From contig CAZIWA010000048.1 in assembly GCA_964542875.1 (NCBI GenBank), positions 1 to 38,466 on the forward strand: DNA of 38,466 bases, read 5' to 3'. Positions 31,064 to 38,466 of this stretch are shown piece by piece (position 1 is the first letter of the stretch; each line of letters begins with the position of its first letter). The DNA is from CAZGOM01 sp964542875. Its GTDB lineage: Bacteria > Planctomycetota > Phycisphaerae > Phycisphaerales > Phycisphaeraceae. The translations under genes were made by a program, and so were the position numbers. The notes beneath the pieces were generated by a model. It searched no databases and was not told where the DNA came from. It saw nothing but the letters and a program-made list of their open reading frames with translations.

Positions 31064-32800
31064 TTACCTGGGAATCACCGGCAGCACCACGTGCGACGGA
31101 TGCGCCGCATCATGCAGCACCCGCTGCCTCGCCACCGCAATCCGCGTCCCCGCTCCCACGGGCTCCCCGGTGTTTAGATTCCGGTCCCAAAGCGGGAAAT
31201 TGCTGCTGGTGATGTCCAGCCGGATCGCATGCCCCTTCTTAAACACATTGCTCGTCGGCTGTAGCTGGATCTCAAACAAATACACCTTCTCCGGCTCCAG
31301 CAGCCTGGGCTTGTCCCAAATCCTTTCCTGAAACCGTCCCCGAATCACCCCCTCCGTGATGTTCATCGACCGCCCATCCGGATACACATCCGTCAGCCGC
31401 GCCACAAAATCCGTATCCGGCCCGCTCGTCGCGGCGTACAAAAACACCGTCACCGGCCCCGTCAGCTCCATCTCCGCTTCAAGCGGACTGGTGGTGTACA
31501 CCAGCACATCCTCCCGCCGCTCATTGGGCCGCTGATCCAGTGGCCCCGGCAGCGCGTGCTCATACAACCCGGGGTTGTACGGCCCCACCGAATGGTTTCC
31601 CCCCAGCGTCGGCACTGGGTTTTCCGGGTCGTACGTGTATCCATCCACGCACTCGCCCGGCCCTCCCGGGCTGGCCGAAAGCACGCCGTCTCCATGCAAT
31701 CCATTGGCCTTCCCGCCCGACCGCAGATACATCTTGGTGTACTTCGTCCGTGCAAGCGGCCACTCCTGCTCATCTCGCCACTTGTTGGCCCCCATCACAA
31801 AAATCCGGATCGGCGCGGGAAACACCTCTTCGATATTCCCCTCCAAAAGCGTCTTCTCCAGCCAGAGATGGGTGGAGTCATTTTCCCGCAGGGACTCATG
31901 CCCGAAATCCAGCTCGCCCAAATGCGTGTGCCCATTCATGCCATGCGTCCACGGCCCCACCAGCACCCGGTGTTTGCGCTTGATCTCATCAGGCGCATCG
32001 CCCTTCATCAGCGCCTCGTAATTCCGGAACGTCTCGTTGGAGTAATAGTCGTACCAGCCCGCCGTCAGCAGCATCGGCACCCTTGTTTTACCCAGCGTTT
32101 CACGCCAGCTCAGGTCCTGCCAGAACTGATCCCGGCTGTAGTGGTCCACATAGTCCCGGTAGTACTGCACATTGCGCCCGTATGCCTCGTCGAGCGTCCT
32201 GGTCGGCAGATGTTTGAGCATCTCCGGCACGTTGTACCAGGGCAGCATCGCGGCCTCGCTCGTACGCGATCCCACCTCCAGCACCAGCCAACTGAAGGTC
32301 AGCGCAACGCTGAACACCCCATCCACGTAATACGCCTGCCGCCACATATCGCCCGACATGAATCTCGGGTTCAGCGACACCAGCGCCGGGTGCCCCGGCG
32401 CCGCCAGGCAAAACTGCGTAGCGGCCAGGTAGGAATCCCCATACATCGCCACCTTCCCGTTGCACCACTCCTGCTTCACCAGCCAATCCAGCGTGTCCAG
32501 GCCGTCCTGCTCTTCGCTGGTGAACGGGTAAAAGTCCCCGTCAGACCCATACCGCCCGCGCACATCCTGCGTCACCACCGCCATCCCGCGCAGCACCGGC
32601 GCATGGCTCATCACCCCCACCCGGTTGTACGCCGTCCGCACCAGCACCACGGGGTATCGCCCCGCTGCTTTGGGCAGGCAAACGGAGGTCGCCAGCTTCA
32701 CGCCATCCCGCATGGGCACCATCACGTTGCTTAGGGTCCGCACATCGCCCACGTACTTTTTCGGCTGATTCATTTGTTCTTCCGGTAATGCATCAGACAT
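31064..32800 (-). CDS. CocE/NonD family hydrolase
   Basis: The 578-residue protein has the S15 peptidase/CocE architecture: an alpha/beta hydrolase domain with nucleophile S123 in VAMYGDSYLAATQ, H in GPWTHGMNGHTH, and RGRYGSDGDFYPF in the N-terminal region typical of the family, then a C-terminal jelly-roll (about 350-578) with LVYTTSPLEAEMELTGPVTVFLYA split by loops. Members cleave esters or amides such as cocaine, cephalosporins and X-Pro peptides. No signal peptide is seen. It starts nine bases after the GNAT gene on the same strand, so the two form an operon. Confidence 0.9.
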   Translation of the reverse strand: MSDALPEEQMNQPKKYVGDVRTLSNVMVPMRDGVKLATSVCLPKAAGRYPVVLVRTAYNRVGVMSHAPVLRGMAVVTQDVRGRYGSDGDFYPFTSEEQDGLDTLDWLVKQEWCNGKVAMYGDSYLAATQFCLAAPGHPALVSLNPRFMSGDMWRQAYYVDGVFSVALTFSWLVLEVGSRTSEAAMLPWYNVPEMLKHLPTRTLDEAYGRNVQYYRDYVDHYSRDQFWQDLSWRETLGKTRVPMLLTAGWYDYYSNETFRNYEALMKGDAPDEIKRKHRVLVGPWTHGMNGHTHLGELDFGHESLRENDSTHLWLEKTLLEGNIEEVFPAPIRIFVMGANKWRDEQEWPLARTKYTKMYLRSGGKANGLHGDGVLSASPGGPGECVDGYTYDPENPVPTLGGNHSVGPYNPGLYEHALPGPLDQRPNERREDVLVYTTSPLEAEMELTGPVTVFLYAATSGPDTDFVARLTDVYPDGRSMNITEGVIRGRFQERIWDKPRLLEPEKVYLFEIQLQPTSNVFKKGHAIRLDITSSNFPLWDRNLNTGEPVGAGTRIAVARQRVLHDAAHPSHVVLPVIPR

Positions 32801-32809
32801 GATGAAAAG

Positions 32810-33343
32810 TCATCCCCGCACCGCGTCGGCACGCAATGCCCACCGTTCATGGTCGCGCCATTGACCCGCGATGTAAAGGTACCGGGGTGAAAACCCTTCC
32901 TTCTCAAACCCGCACTTTTTCGCCAGCGCGATGGAAGCCGTATTTTCCGGCTGAATGTTCGCCTCCAGCCGATGCAGCCCCATCTCTTTAAATGCGTATT
33001 GGGTCACCAGCGTCAACCCCTGCGCCATCAAGCCTCTCCGGGCAAACGCCGCATTCCCGTAATACCCCAGGAACGCCGACTGAAACGCCCGCCGGACAAT
33101 GCAATTGATATTCACCACCCCCGCGATCTTCCCTGACCCCGCTTCACAAACAAGAAATCCGTCATCCCCCGCCCTATCCCGGCTCCGCACATAAGCATCA
33201 AACAATTCCCGCGTGCCAGGCGGGGTCACCCAAGGCTCATGCAGCCCCTTGCTGCACTCCACCATCGCAAGAAATTCATCGCAATCCTGCGCATTGGGCC
33301 TACGGATTCCCACCTGCCCATTGGTTAAATCAAAAGACGCCAT
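32810..33343 (-). CDS. GNAT acetyltransferase, RimJ/RimL-like
   Basis: The 177-residue protein has the GNAT fold of ribosomal protein N-acetyltransferases: N-terminal strand VGIRRPNAQDCDEFL, then GVVNINCIVRRAFQSAFLGYYGNAAFARRGLMAQGLTLVTQYAF (acetyl-CoA-binding loop around RRGLMAQG; shown here in one family block of several parts), LHRLEANIQPENTASIALAKKCGFEKEG, and a C-terminal strand. These features match RimJ, RimL and ribosomal-alanine acetyltransferases, but the real acceptor could be a small molecule. The CocE gene follows after nine bases. Confidence 0.85.
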   Translation of the reverse strand: MASFDLTNGQVGIRRPNAQDCDEFLAMVECSKGLHEPWVTPPGTRELFDAYVRSRDRAGDDGFLVCEAGSGKIAGVVNINCIVRRAFQSAFLGYYGNAAFARRGLMAQGLTLVTQYAFKEMGLHRLEANIQPENTASIALAKKCGFEKEGFSPRYLYIAGQWRDHERWALRADAVRG

Positions 33344-33491
33344 CGCCCAAACTTAGCTCCACCCCAGCCTCCGTCAAGTTCCCGCGCCCTCTTTCCATTG
33401 GGACCCTTTAAATAATCCCCTTCTTTTTCTGAAGGCCAACGGCCCGGCGCCATCACAGCCCGTGCACGCGCCAGCCAACCTGTAATGAATC

Positions 33492-33528
33492 AGCTCCCCC
33501 GCATCTCCCCTTAGAGGAGAGAGGAGCT
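33492..33528. repeat. CTCCCC/GGGGAG-type inverted repeat
   Basis: AGCTCC (33492-33497) pairs with GGAGCT (33523-33528), enclosing TCTCC/GGAGA. It stands 50 bases after the stop codon of the PhyH gene on the minus strand and could terminate that transcript. The words recall the CTCTCCC elements elsewhere in the window. Confidence 0.45.
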
Positions 33529-33577
33529 TTCGAATGGAACAATGTCCCGAATACTCAGCGCATATTCCGCATACCAA

Positions 33578-34393
33578 TCATCCACGCACGGCCTCCGCCA
33601 GCGCCACTTGTTCAGGCCGCAGCGAACCCGGCCCAAACACCCGGTTGAACTGCTCGCTGTTCCCCTTGGCCTTCGTGTTCGCATCCATGTAGCACACGCT
33701 AAACGCCCGGCGCGAGATGTCCGTCCTGTTCACATCGCTCCGGTGCAGCAGCCAGTTGTGCAGCAGCACCACTTCACCGGCCTTAAGCTCCACTGGAATT
33801 GCGTCGGGATGATTCTCCAGGCCCTTGGCCTGCGCATCGCTCAAAAACCCTGAAGGATGCGAAGGATTAATCAGCTCCTTGTGGCTGCCGGGAATCACCT
33901 GCACGCACCCGTTGGCCACCGTCGCCGGGTCCAGCGCCGTCCACAGTGTGATCAGCGGGTCCTTATCCAGATGCATCCAGCGGTCCTGGTGCCACGGCAG
34001 CATCGTCCCTTTGCGCGCCGGCTTGTTCATGAACATCGCCCGGAAGCACGCAATCGGCGTTTGCGCGCTGTACACCCGATCGCAGATCTCCTTGAACACC
34101 GGCAACTGCATGTACTCCAGGAAGTACGGATCAAACTCCAGCTCCTGAATCTTCCGGTAGTCCAGCGTCGCACCCTTAAACCCTCGGCTCTGCACGCCCG
34201 CGTCCCCATAAGCGCCCGTCGTGGAGTCCAATTGCATCATCATCTTCGTGTAGTCCACCGGCGCCTTGCCCAGCATGATGTCATCGATGCGGGTCTGCAT
34301 CGCCTTCAAAAGCGCATCGCTGGCCGCCTGGCCCAGCCGCAGATACCCCTCGCGGTCGTACTGTTCCCACTGCTTCTCGCTGATGATCGCCAT
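33578..34393 (-). CDS. Phytanoyl-CoA dioxygenase (PhyH) family oxygenase, second copy
   Basis: This 271-residue Fe(II)/2-oxoglutarate oxygenase has H135 and D137 in LPWHQDRWMHLD, distal H217 in NWLLHRSD and R228/R229 in ISRRAF, plus the CVQVIPGSHKE loop. It is diverged from the first copy at 486-1301: only the motif regions look alike, so they are not a recent duplicate. Two AraC regulators lie just upstream on the same strand, an arrangement seen for inducible catabolic genes. The substrate is unknown. The ATG at 34393 begins MAIISEKQW; GGAAG lies ten bases upstream. Confidence 0.87.
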   Translation of the reverse strand: MAIISEKQWEQYDREGYLRLGQAASDALLKAMQTRIDDIMLGKAPVDYTKMMMQLDSTTGAYGDAGVQSRGFKGATLDYRKIQELEFDPYFLEYMQLPVFKEICDRVYSAQTPIACFRAMFMNKPARKGTMLPWHQDRWMHLDKDPLITLWTALDPATVANGCVQVIPGSHKELINPSHPSGFLSDAQAKGLENHPDAIPVELKAGEVVLLHNWLLHRSDVNRTDISRRAFSVCYMDANTKAKGNSEQFNRVFGPGSLRPEQVALAEAVRG

Positions 34394-34410
34394 GATTGCT
34401 TCCTTTTCTT

Positions 34411-34495
34411 CGCCCCCTCAATAAGAGGGCCTGGGTGAGGGTGCTCTGCTTCTTGCCCCCTCTCCCACTGGGAGAGGGTCGGGGTGAGGCGCCCC
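34411..34495. repeat. REP-like CCCTCTCCC palindromes
   Basis: Two stems occur in tandem: CCCTC-AATAA-GAGGG (34415-34429) and CCCTCTCCC-ACT-GGGAGAGGG (34458-34478). Both are followed by GGGTGAGG. They lie between the PhyH gene and the AraC gene, and the core is shared with 18468-18512. Confidence 0.6.
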
Positions 34496-34557
34496 AACGA
34501 ATGATGCATGGTCACAAATCGCTTCTCTAACGACCCCAAAATCCTATCCCCCATCCC

Positions 34558-35463
34558 TCATCCCGTGAATGGATCAGGTGAACCAGATGATGGATTTTTT
34601 GAACCTCCCCCAAACCCCTCCAATTGCCCGCGAAACCCCGCCGGGCTCACCCCGTGATGCTGCTTGAACATCCGGCTGAAGTAATACGGATCATCAAACG
34701 TCAACTGCTCCCCCACCGCCTTTACGCTCAATCCCGTCTCCGTCAGCATCCGCCCCGCCACATCCATCCTCAGCCGATTCAAATACCGCAGCGGCGTCAC
34801 ACCCAGCGCCTTATTGAAAATCCGATTCAAATGCTGCGCCGAAAATCCTGCGATCTTCGCCAGCTCCTCCAGCGTCGTCGGCACATGGATTCTCCGCGTG
34901 ATCTCCTCCAGGAGCAGCACCACCACGCCGTCCAGCGCCCGCTGGCGCAGCGTCCCCTCGCGCGCTGTTTTGCGCACCAGTTCCCGGGAGATAAGCTCCC
35001 CCCACCCCGGCATGGCCTGTTCGGTCTCCCCTCGGCTCTTACGGTCGAATTCCTTCATGAACAACCCCAGATAGGCCTTCATCCGGGCATCATTGCCAAA
35101 ACGCATCTCCGTCGGCAGCACCAAGATCTCCATCGCGTCCTGCCCCCCGGCCAGCGTCATTTCAAAGTGAAGCGACCCCAGCCCCATGCATGCCGTCTGG
35201 CTATATCCCGAATGCCACACCCCAGGCCGCACCAGCACCATCTCCCCGGGCTCCATCACGTATTCCACCCCTTCGATCACCCACACCAGCCGCCCGCGCG
35301 TGTTGAAGATCAGGTTGTAGTCCGGCACCGTGCGCCTCACCAGGTGGTAGCCCGCATTGCCCACCTGCCGGGAGCACAGGTTCGTGCGCACCTTGGCGTT
35401 TTGCAGCACGAAGTCCACCACCTGTTTCGTCGCAGGCGTCAGGTTGTCCAAAGGCCTGTTCAT
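34558..35463 (-). CDS. AraC family transcriptional regulator 1
   Basis: The regulator has an N-terminal cupin-like ligand domain (RLVWVIEGVEYVMEPGEMVLVRPGVWHSGYS) and a C-terminal double helix-turn-helix (about 205-300): LEELAKIAGFSAQHLNRIFNKALGVTPLRYLNRLRMDVA, then GLSVKAVGEQLTFDDPYYFSRMFKQHHGVSPAGFR, in the family order with variable loops. It should bind a small molecule, perhaps a sugar. The start is uncertain: ATG 35463 (301 residues, GGAGG two bases upstream), ATG 35472, or ATG 35499, which would overlap the upstream AraC gene by 17 bases. It lies next to another AraC gene. Confidence 0.88.
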   Translation of the reverse strand: MNRPLDNLTPATKQVVDFVLQNAKVRTNLCSRQVGNAGYHLVRRTVPDYNLIFNTRGRLVWVIEGVEYVMEPGEMVLVRPGVWHSGYSQTACMGLGSLHFEMTLAGGQDAMEILVLPTEMRFGNDARMKAYLGLFMKEFDRKSRGETEQAMPGWGELISRELVRKTAREGTLRQRALDGVVVLLLEEITRRIHVPTTLEELAKIAGFSAQHLNRIFNKALGVTPLRYLNRLRMDVAGRMLTETGLSVKAVGEQLTFDDPYYFSRMFKQHHGVSPAGFRGQLEGFGGGSKNPSSGSPDPFTG

Positions 35464-35482
35464 ATCCTCCATTGTGCCAGCA

Positions 35483-36334
35483 TCACGTCTCAGGCGCATG
35501 CCGGGCTCGGAAGTTCGTCGGCGTCAGCAGCATGTATTTCTTGAACACCGTCGCAAAGTGCTGGCTCGTGGCAAACCCCGTCTTCATCGCCACCTGTGTC
35601 ACGCTCTCGTCACCCGTCATCAGCAGTTCCGCCGCCCGTTGCACCCTCAGTTCCATCAAATGCTCGATCGGCGTCACCCCCACATGCTTGCCGAACGCCT
35701 CGATCAAGGTCGACCGGGCATACCCCGTATGCCTCGCCAGGTCCGCCAGCGTCACCTGCTTCTCCAGGTTCTCTTTCATGTACCGCACCCCCGCCTGCAC
35801 CTGCACAGGCATCGCGTGCCTCCGCTGGTACCCCGGTTCGGTCGCGCTCACCGCCAGCCACAGCGCATTTAGAAGGTACGTCAGCACCCGCGCCGGCCGC
35901 AGCCGGTCCTTCTTCCCCGGCTCTTCAAACAGCCGTTTCATCCACACCCCCATCCCCTCCGGCGCTGCGGTATGGGTGAACGCGATCTTCTTGAGCCTCC
36001 CACGCAGCCCCTCCAGCGACTTATGCCCTAAAAACGCACGCTGGTGATGCAGCGCCACAAACAATTCATAAGACACGATCCGCGTCGTCGGCCGCCCCAT
36101 GTAGTTCACCCGTCCGCCAGGCGGCACCAGCATCAGCTCTCCGCCCCGGAGCCGATGCCATGTCTCCCCCACCAGAAAGTCCTGCCACCCCTTCTGCACC
36201 CACACAATCAGCAACTGCGTCTGCGTCACTCCCCGGTAAGCCGAGAAAAACGCCTTTCGCACCACCGATCGATTAATGGCGAAAAGCTCCGGAAACTCCC
36301 CGCGAAACGGCGCCCTGTTCCATTCATAAGCCAT
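35483..36334 (-). CDS. AraC family transcriptional regulator 2
   Basis: The 283-residue regulator has an N-terminal cupin-like half (LRGGELMLVPPGGRVNYMG) and a C-terminal AraC DNA-binding domain from about 185: VTLADLARHTGYARSTLIEAFGKHVGVTPIEHLMELRVQRAAELL, then ESVTQVAMKTGFATSQHFATVFKKYMLLTPTNFRA, with the usual two helix-turn-helix parts. It is diverged from regulator 1 outside the motif positions. It is divergent from the prepilin-like gene at 36512, and their shared 177-base spacer contains a candidate direct repeat (36379-36393, 36480-36494). Confidence 0.88.
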   Translation of the reverse strand: MAYEWNRAPFRGEFPELFAINRSVVRKAFFSAYRGVTQTQLLIVWVQKGWQDFLVGETWHRLRGGELMLVPPGGRVNYMGRPTTRIVSYELFVALHHQRAFLGHKSLEGLRGRLKKIAFTHTAAPEGMGVWMKRLFEEPGKKDRLRPARVLTYLLNALWLAVSATEPGYQRRHAMPVQVQAGVRYMKENLEKQVTLADLARHTGYARSTLIEAFGKHVGVTPIEHLMELRVQRAAELLMTGDESVTQVAMKTGFATSQHFATVFKKYMLLTPTNFRARHAPET

Positions 36335-36378
36335 CTCTGTCCCATCCTTTCACCACGTCGCCTGAAGCTTCATGTTTC

Positions 36379-36494
36379 TAAAAGTCCAGACCCATCTTCC
36401 GGAACGCATTCCACCCCAATCCCACAAATAATAAACCCGCTTTTAGTGTCGGTCCTGTTTTCCCCCCTCTGAATGTGCTTTAAAGTCTAAACCT
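36379..36494. promoter_or_regulatory. Candidate direct repeat in the AraC/prepilin spacer
   Basis: TAAAAGTCCAGACCC (36379-36393) and TTAAAGTCTAAACCT (36480-36494) agree at 11 of 15 positions, spaced 101 bases apart. They could be sites for the adjacent AraC regulator. The evidence is limited to sequence similarity and position. Confidence 0.25.
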
Positions 36495-36511
36495 CATCGG
36501 ACTTATTCATC

Positions 36512-37453
36512 ATGCGCCACAACACTCATTTTCACAGGCCCATGGCAGGCTTCTCTCTCATTGAGCTGCTTGTTGTCATCACCATCGTCACCGTTCTGCT
36601 CACCGTCCTTCTTCCCGCCCTTTCCCGCAGCCGAGACAATGCCCAGCAAATCCGCTGCATGAGCAACATGCGCCAGGTCTGCATCATGGCGGCCAACTTC
36701 CGCACCGATAAATCCGCCATCCTCCCCAACTCCTATTACACCGCCTACCCTGACGGCATCAACAACAAGGACTGGGTCTCCGGAAACCTCATCAGCCCCC
36801 TGGGCGCCGCCAGCAGCTTCATCAACCTCCTTATCCAAGGCGGCTACACCCCCGAATACCGCATCACCTACTCCAGCTTCGTCACCAGTGAATTCGTCAA
36901 GGTCGCCGGCAAAGTCCGCAACACCCCCTTTCACTGCCCCACCATGTTCACCGACTTTCGCCAGGACTATTACGACACCCGCACCACCGCAGGCAGCAAC
37001 CAGATCACCAACGACCGCGAACGCCGCAGCGCCTGCTACCCCTGGAATCACAAGTACGACCCCGGCAACCAATCCTTCCCCTCCCTCTGGATGCTCTCGG
37101 GTTACCAGGTCAATAACCTCGCCGGCTGGAACGGCACTTACCTCGGACCCGGCCAGTCCCCTCCCAACGGCGGGCTCTTCAAACGCAAATTCTGGAAAAG
37201 CCCCGAAGACCGCGTCGCCTACCTCATGGAAGACTTCATGTGGACCTCAGGCGGGCTCTGGCAATACATCGATTCCATCACCATCACCAACTACTCCTAC
37301 GGCGGATACGGCCCCCCAGCCCGCCACAACAACTACGACAGCACCAACCTCGTCTATGCCGACGGCCACGCAGTCCGCTTCGCCACCCCCCGCTTCCCCA
37401 CCGCGGCCGACATCTCCGACCCGTCCCAACCCACTTCCATGCTCTTTGAGTAA
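36512..37453 (+). CDS. Prepilin-like protein, tandem copy 1
   Basis: The 313-residue protein has the class III signal (AGFSLIELLVVITIVTVLLTV; E at mature position 5) with a longer basic leader than its neighbour. The body contains RCMSNMRQVCIMAANFRTD and ends in RHNNYDSTNLVYADGHAVRF, the HNN...DGH pattern of DUF1559-like proteins. It is clearly a paralogue of the next gene: order and wording agree through the whole length. Divergent AraC regulators lie upstream. Export probably uses a type II secretion or type IV pilus-like machinery encoded elsewhere. Confidence 0.88.
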   Translation: MRHNTHFHRPMAGFSLIELLVVITIVTVLLTVLLPALSRSRDNAQQIRCMSNMRQVCIMAANFRTDKSAILPNSYYTAYPDGINNKDWVSGNLISPLGAASSFINLLIQGGYTPEYRITYSSFVTSEFVKVAGKVRNTPFHCPTMFTDFRQDYYDTRTTAGSNQITNDRERRSACYPWNHKYDPGNQSFPSLWMLSGYQVNNLAGWNGTYLGPGQSPPNGGLFKRKFWKSPEDRVAYLMEDFMWTSGGLWQYIDSITITNYSYGGYGPPARHNNYDSTNLVYADGHAVRFATPRFPTAADISDPSQPTSMLFE

Positions 37454-37459
37454 TCCCTC

Positions 37460-38377
37460 ATGAAACCCACACGCCCCTCCTCATCCGGCGGCTTCTCCCT
37501 CGTGGAGCTCCTTGTCGTCATCGCCATCGTCGGTGTGCTTCTGGCCTTCCTGCTCCCGGGCCTCTCCCGCAGCCGTGAAGTCGCCAGGGAGCTGCGCTGC
37601 ATGGCCAACATGCGCCAGGTCATCACCATGGCGGGAGCGTTCCGCTCAGACCACAACGCCATCATGCCCAACACCTGGTTCGCCAATTACCCCGACGGCT
37701 TCAACAGCCGCGATTACGGCATCAACTCCGGCCTCCAGGCCCCCGCCAACCGTGGCAACACCAACTCTTACTCCCACCTCCTCATCCTCAAAGGCTACGC
37801 CCCCGAAGTCCGCGGCGCCGACTACGCCAAAGCCGAGGCAGCAGGCAAAAACGGCGTCTTCTTCTGCCCCAGCATGTTCTCCAAGCTCCGCACCGACTAT
37901 TGGGACACCCGCTCCTGGGCCAGCTCCAACAAAATCACCGACGACATCCAACGCCGCAGCGCCCCCTACGGCTATGACGTCTACTACCTACCCGGAAATA
38001 TCGCAAGCAAATTCATCCTCAACGGCTACCAGGTCAACGAAACCGCAGGCGGCTCCGGCTACTACTACGCCACGACAAACCTCCCCAACAACGGCTTTTA
38101 CAAACGCAAACTATGGAAAAGCCAATCCGAAGATCGCATCGGCTACCTCTTCGAAAACTTCCACTGGACCACAGGCGGCGTCGCCCAATACATCGACTCC
38201 ATCACCATCCCCAACTACGGCTATGGCGGCTACGGCCCACCCGTCCGCCACAACAACTACAACTCCACCAACCTCTTCTACGCCGACGGCCACGGCATCA
38301 AATTCCCCACCCCCGCCTACCCCGACCAACCCTCCATCAACAACCCCAACCAAGCCGTCTCATTCCTCTACGAGTAA
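37460..38377 (+). CDS. Prepilin-like protein, tandem copy 2
   Basis: The 305-residue paralogue of the preceding gene starts six bases after it. The class III signal is GGFSLVELLVVIAIVGVLLAF. It shares RCMANMRQVITMAGAFRSDHNAIMPN (in copy 1 RCMSNMRQVCIMAANFRTDKSAILPN), the FYKRKLWKS segment, IDSITIPNYGYGGYGPPVRHNNYNSTNLFYADGHGIKF near the end (in several conserved words) and FLYE at the C-terminus. The tight spacing means the two are one operon. The body differs at many positions, so this is an old tandem duplication. Confidence 0.88.
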   Translation: MKPTRPSSSGGFSLVELLVVIAIVGVLLAFLLPGLSRSREVARELRCMANMRQVITMAGAFRSDHNAIMPNTWFANYPDGFNSRDYGINSGLQAPANRGNTNSYSHLLILKGYAPEVRGADYAKAEAAGKNGVFFCPSMFSKLRTDYWDTRSWASSNKITDDIQRRSAPYGYDVYYLPGNIASKFILNGYQVNETAGGSGYYYATTNLPNNGFYKRKLWKSQSEDRIGYLFENFHWTTGGVAQYIDSITIPNYGYGGYGPPVRHNNYNSTNLFYADGHGIKFPTPAYPDQPSINNPNQAVSFLYE

Positions 38378-38466
38378 ACCCCCGCCCTCTCTTAAGCGAC
38401 CACCCCCATCTGAAATGTTAGCCGGAAGCGCAAGCGACGGAGTCTTCTTCTTAAACTCTCTCCATC
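38378..38466. other. Downstream spacer with a GTAGCCGG-like word
   Basis: The last 89 bases have no gene. GTTAGCCGGAAGCGCAAGCG followed by ACGGAGTC starts at 38417 and recalls the CGTAGCCGG...GCGAGTC words of the structured element. It resembles an intergenic motif I remember from Rhodopirellula; that recollection is unverified. Confidence 0.35.

Noticed and set aside
1..38466. CRISPR arrays, tRNA or rRNA genes, insertion sequences, phage genes
   Set aside because: No regularly spaced direct repeats of CRISPR length, no cloverleaf with a GTTCGAATC-type arm, no transposase or phage protein was found on reading both strands.

Overview
The window is a high-GC (roughly 60-65 % by eye) bacterial contig. 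It has a 100-N scaffold gap, so it probably comes from a draft or metagenome assembly. The gene content points to the PVC superphylum, most likely a planctomycete of the Phycisphaerae kind. The indications are three prepilin-like proteins with a DGH-type C-terminus, two phytanoyl-CoA-dioxygenase-like oxygenases, secreted CocE and esterase-type hydrolases, paired AraC regulators and spacers full of short degenerate repeats. This placement is inference; no rRNA or other phylogenetic marker apart from infC is present. No tRNA, rRNA, CRISPR, insertion sequence or phage gene was seen.

Layout. 1-3333: the tail of an unknown gene, a PhyH-type oxygenase, a CynX/NimT-type MFS permease and a small secreted protein. 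3684-8853 (minus): a complete, tightly packed operon of the uncharacterised STM4015-STM4014-STM4013-STM4012-STM4011 set (LRR-like protein, ATP-grasp enzyme, alkaline-phosphatase-fold hydrolase, HemN-like radical SAM, second radical SAM). The N gap lies between the STM4014 and STM4013 genes. 9104-17393: a secreted SIS-like protein on plus, then a minus run of deacetylase-like protein, secreted unknown, NAD-dependent epimerase, YgfZ/GcvT-like folate protein, TilS and a prepilin-like protein. 17625-20801 (plus): SDR oxidoreductase, secreted TPR protein and bicupin. 21217-23714 (minus): alpha/beta hydrolase, Dps and infC.

23960-27651 (plus) is the other remarkable block. A 735-residue cytoplasmic protein carries a C-terminal half resembling animal GH56 hyaluronidases, with the usual catalytic pair apparently replaced. 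It is followed by a degenerate receiver joined through a PGSGP repeat linker to a Roadblock/LC7-like domain, and by a translationally coupled second Roadblock-like protein. No described system that I know of has this composition.

28058-38377: secreted beta-rich protein, VOC protein and esterase on plus; CocE hydrolase, GNAT, PhyH oxygenase and two AraC regulators on minus; then two tandem prepilin-like paralogues on plus, divergent from the AraC genes. Other points of note are an AUC start codon with a well placed Shine-Dalgarno on infC, a ~130-bp intergenic element present twice with compensatory changes in its hairpin, and at least five families of short-period degenerate repeats confined to spacers.
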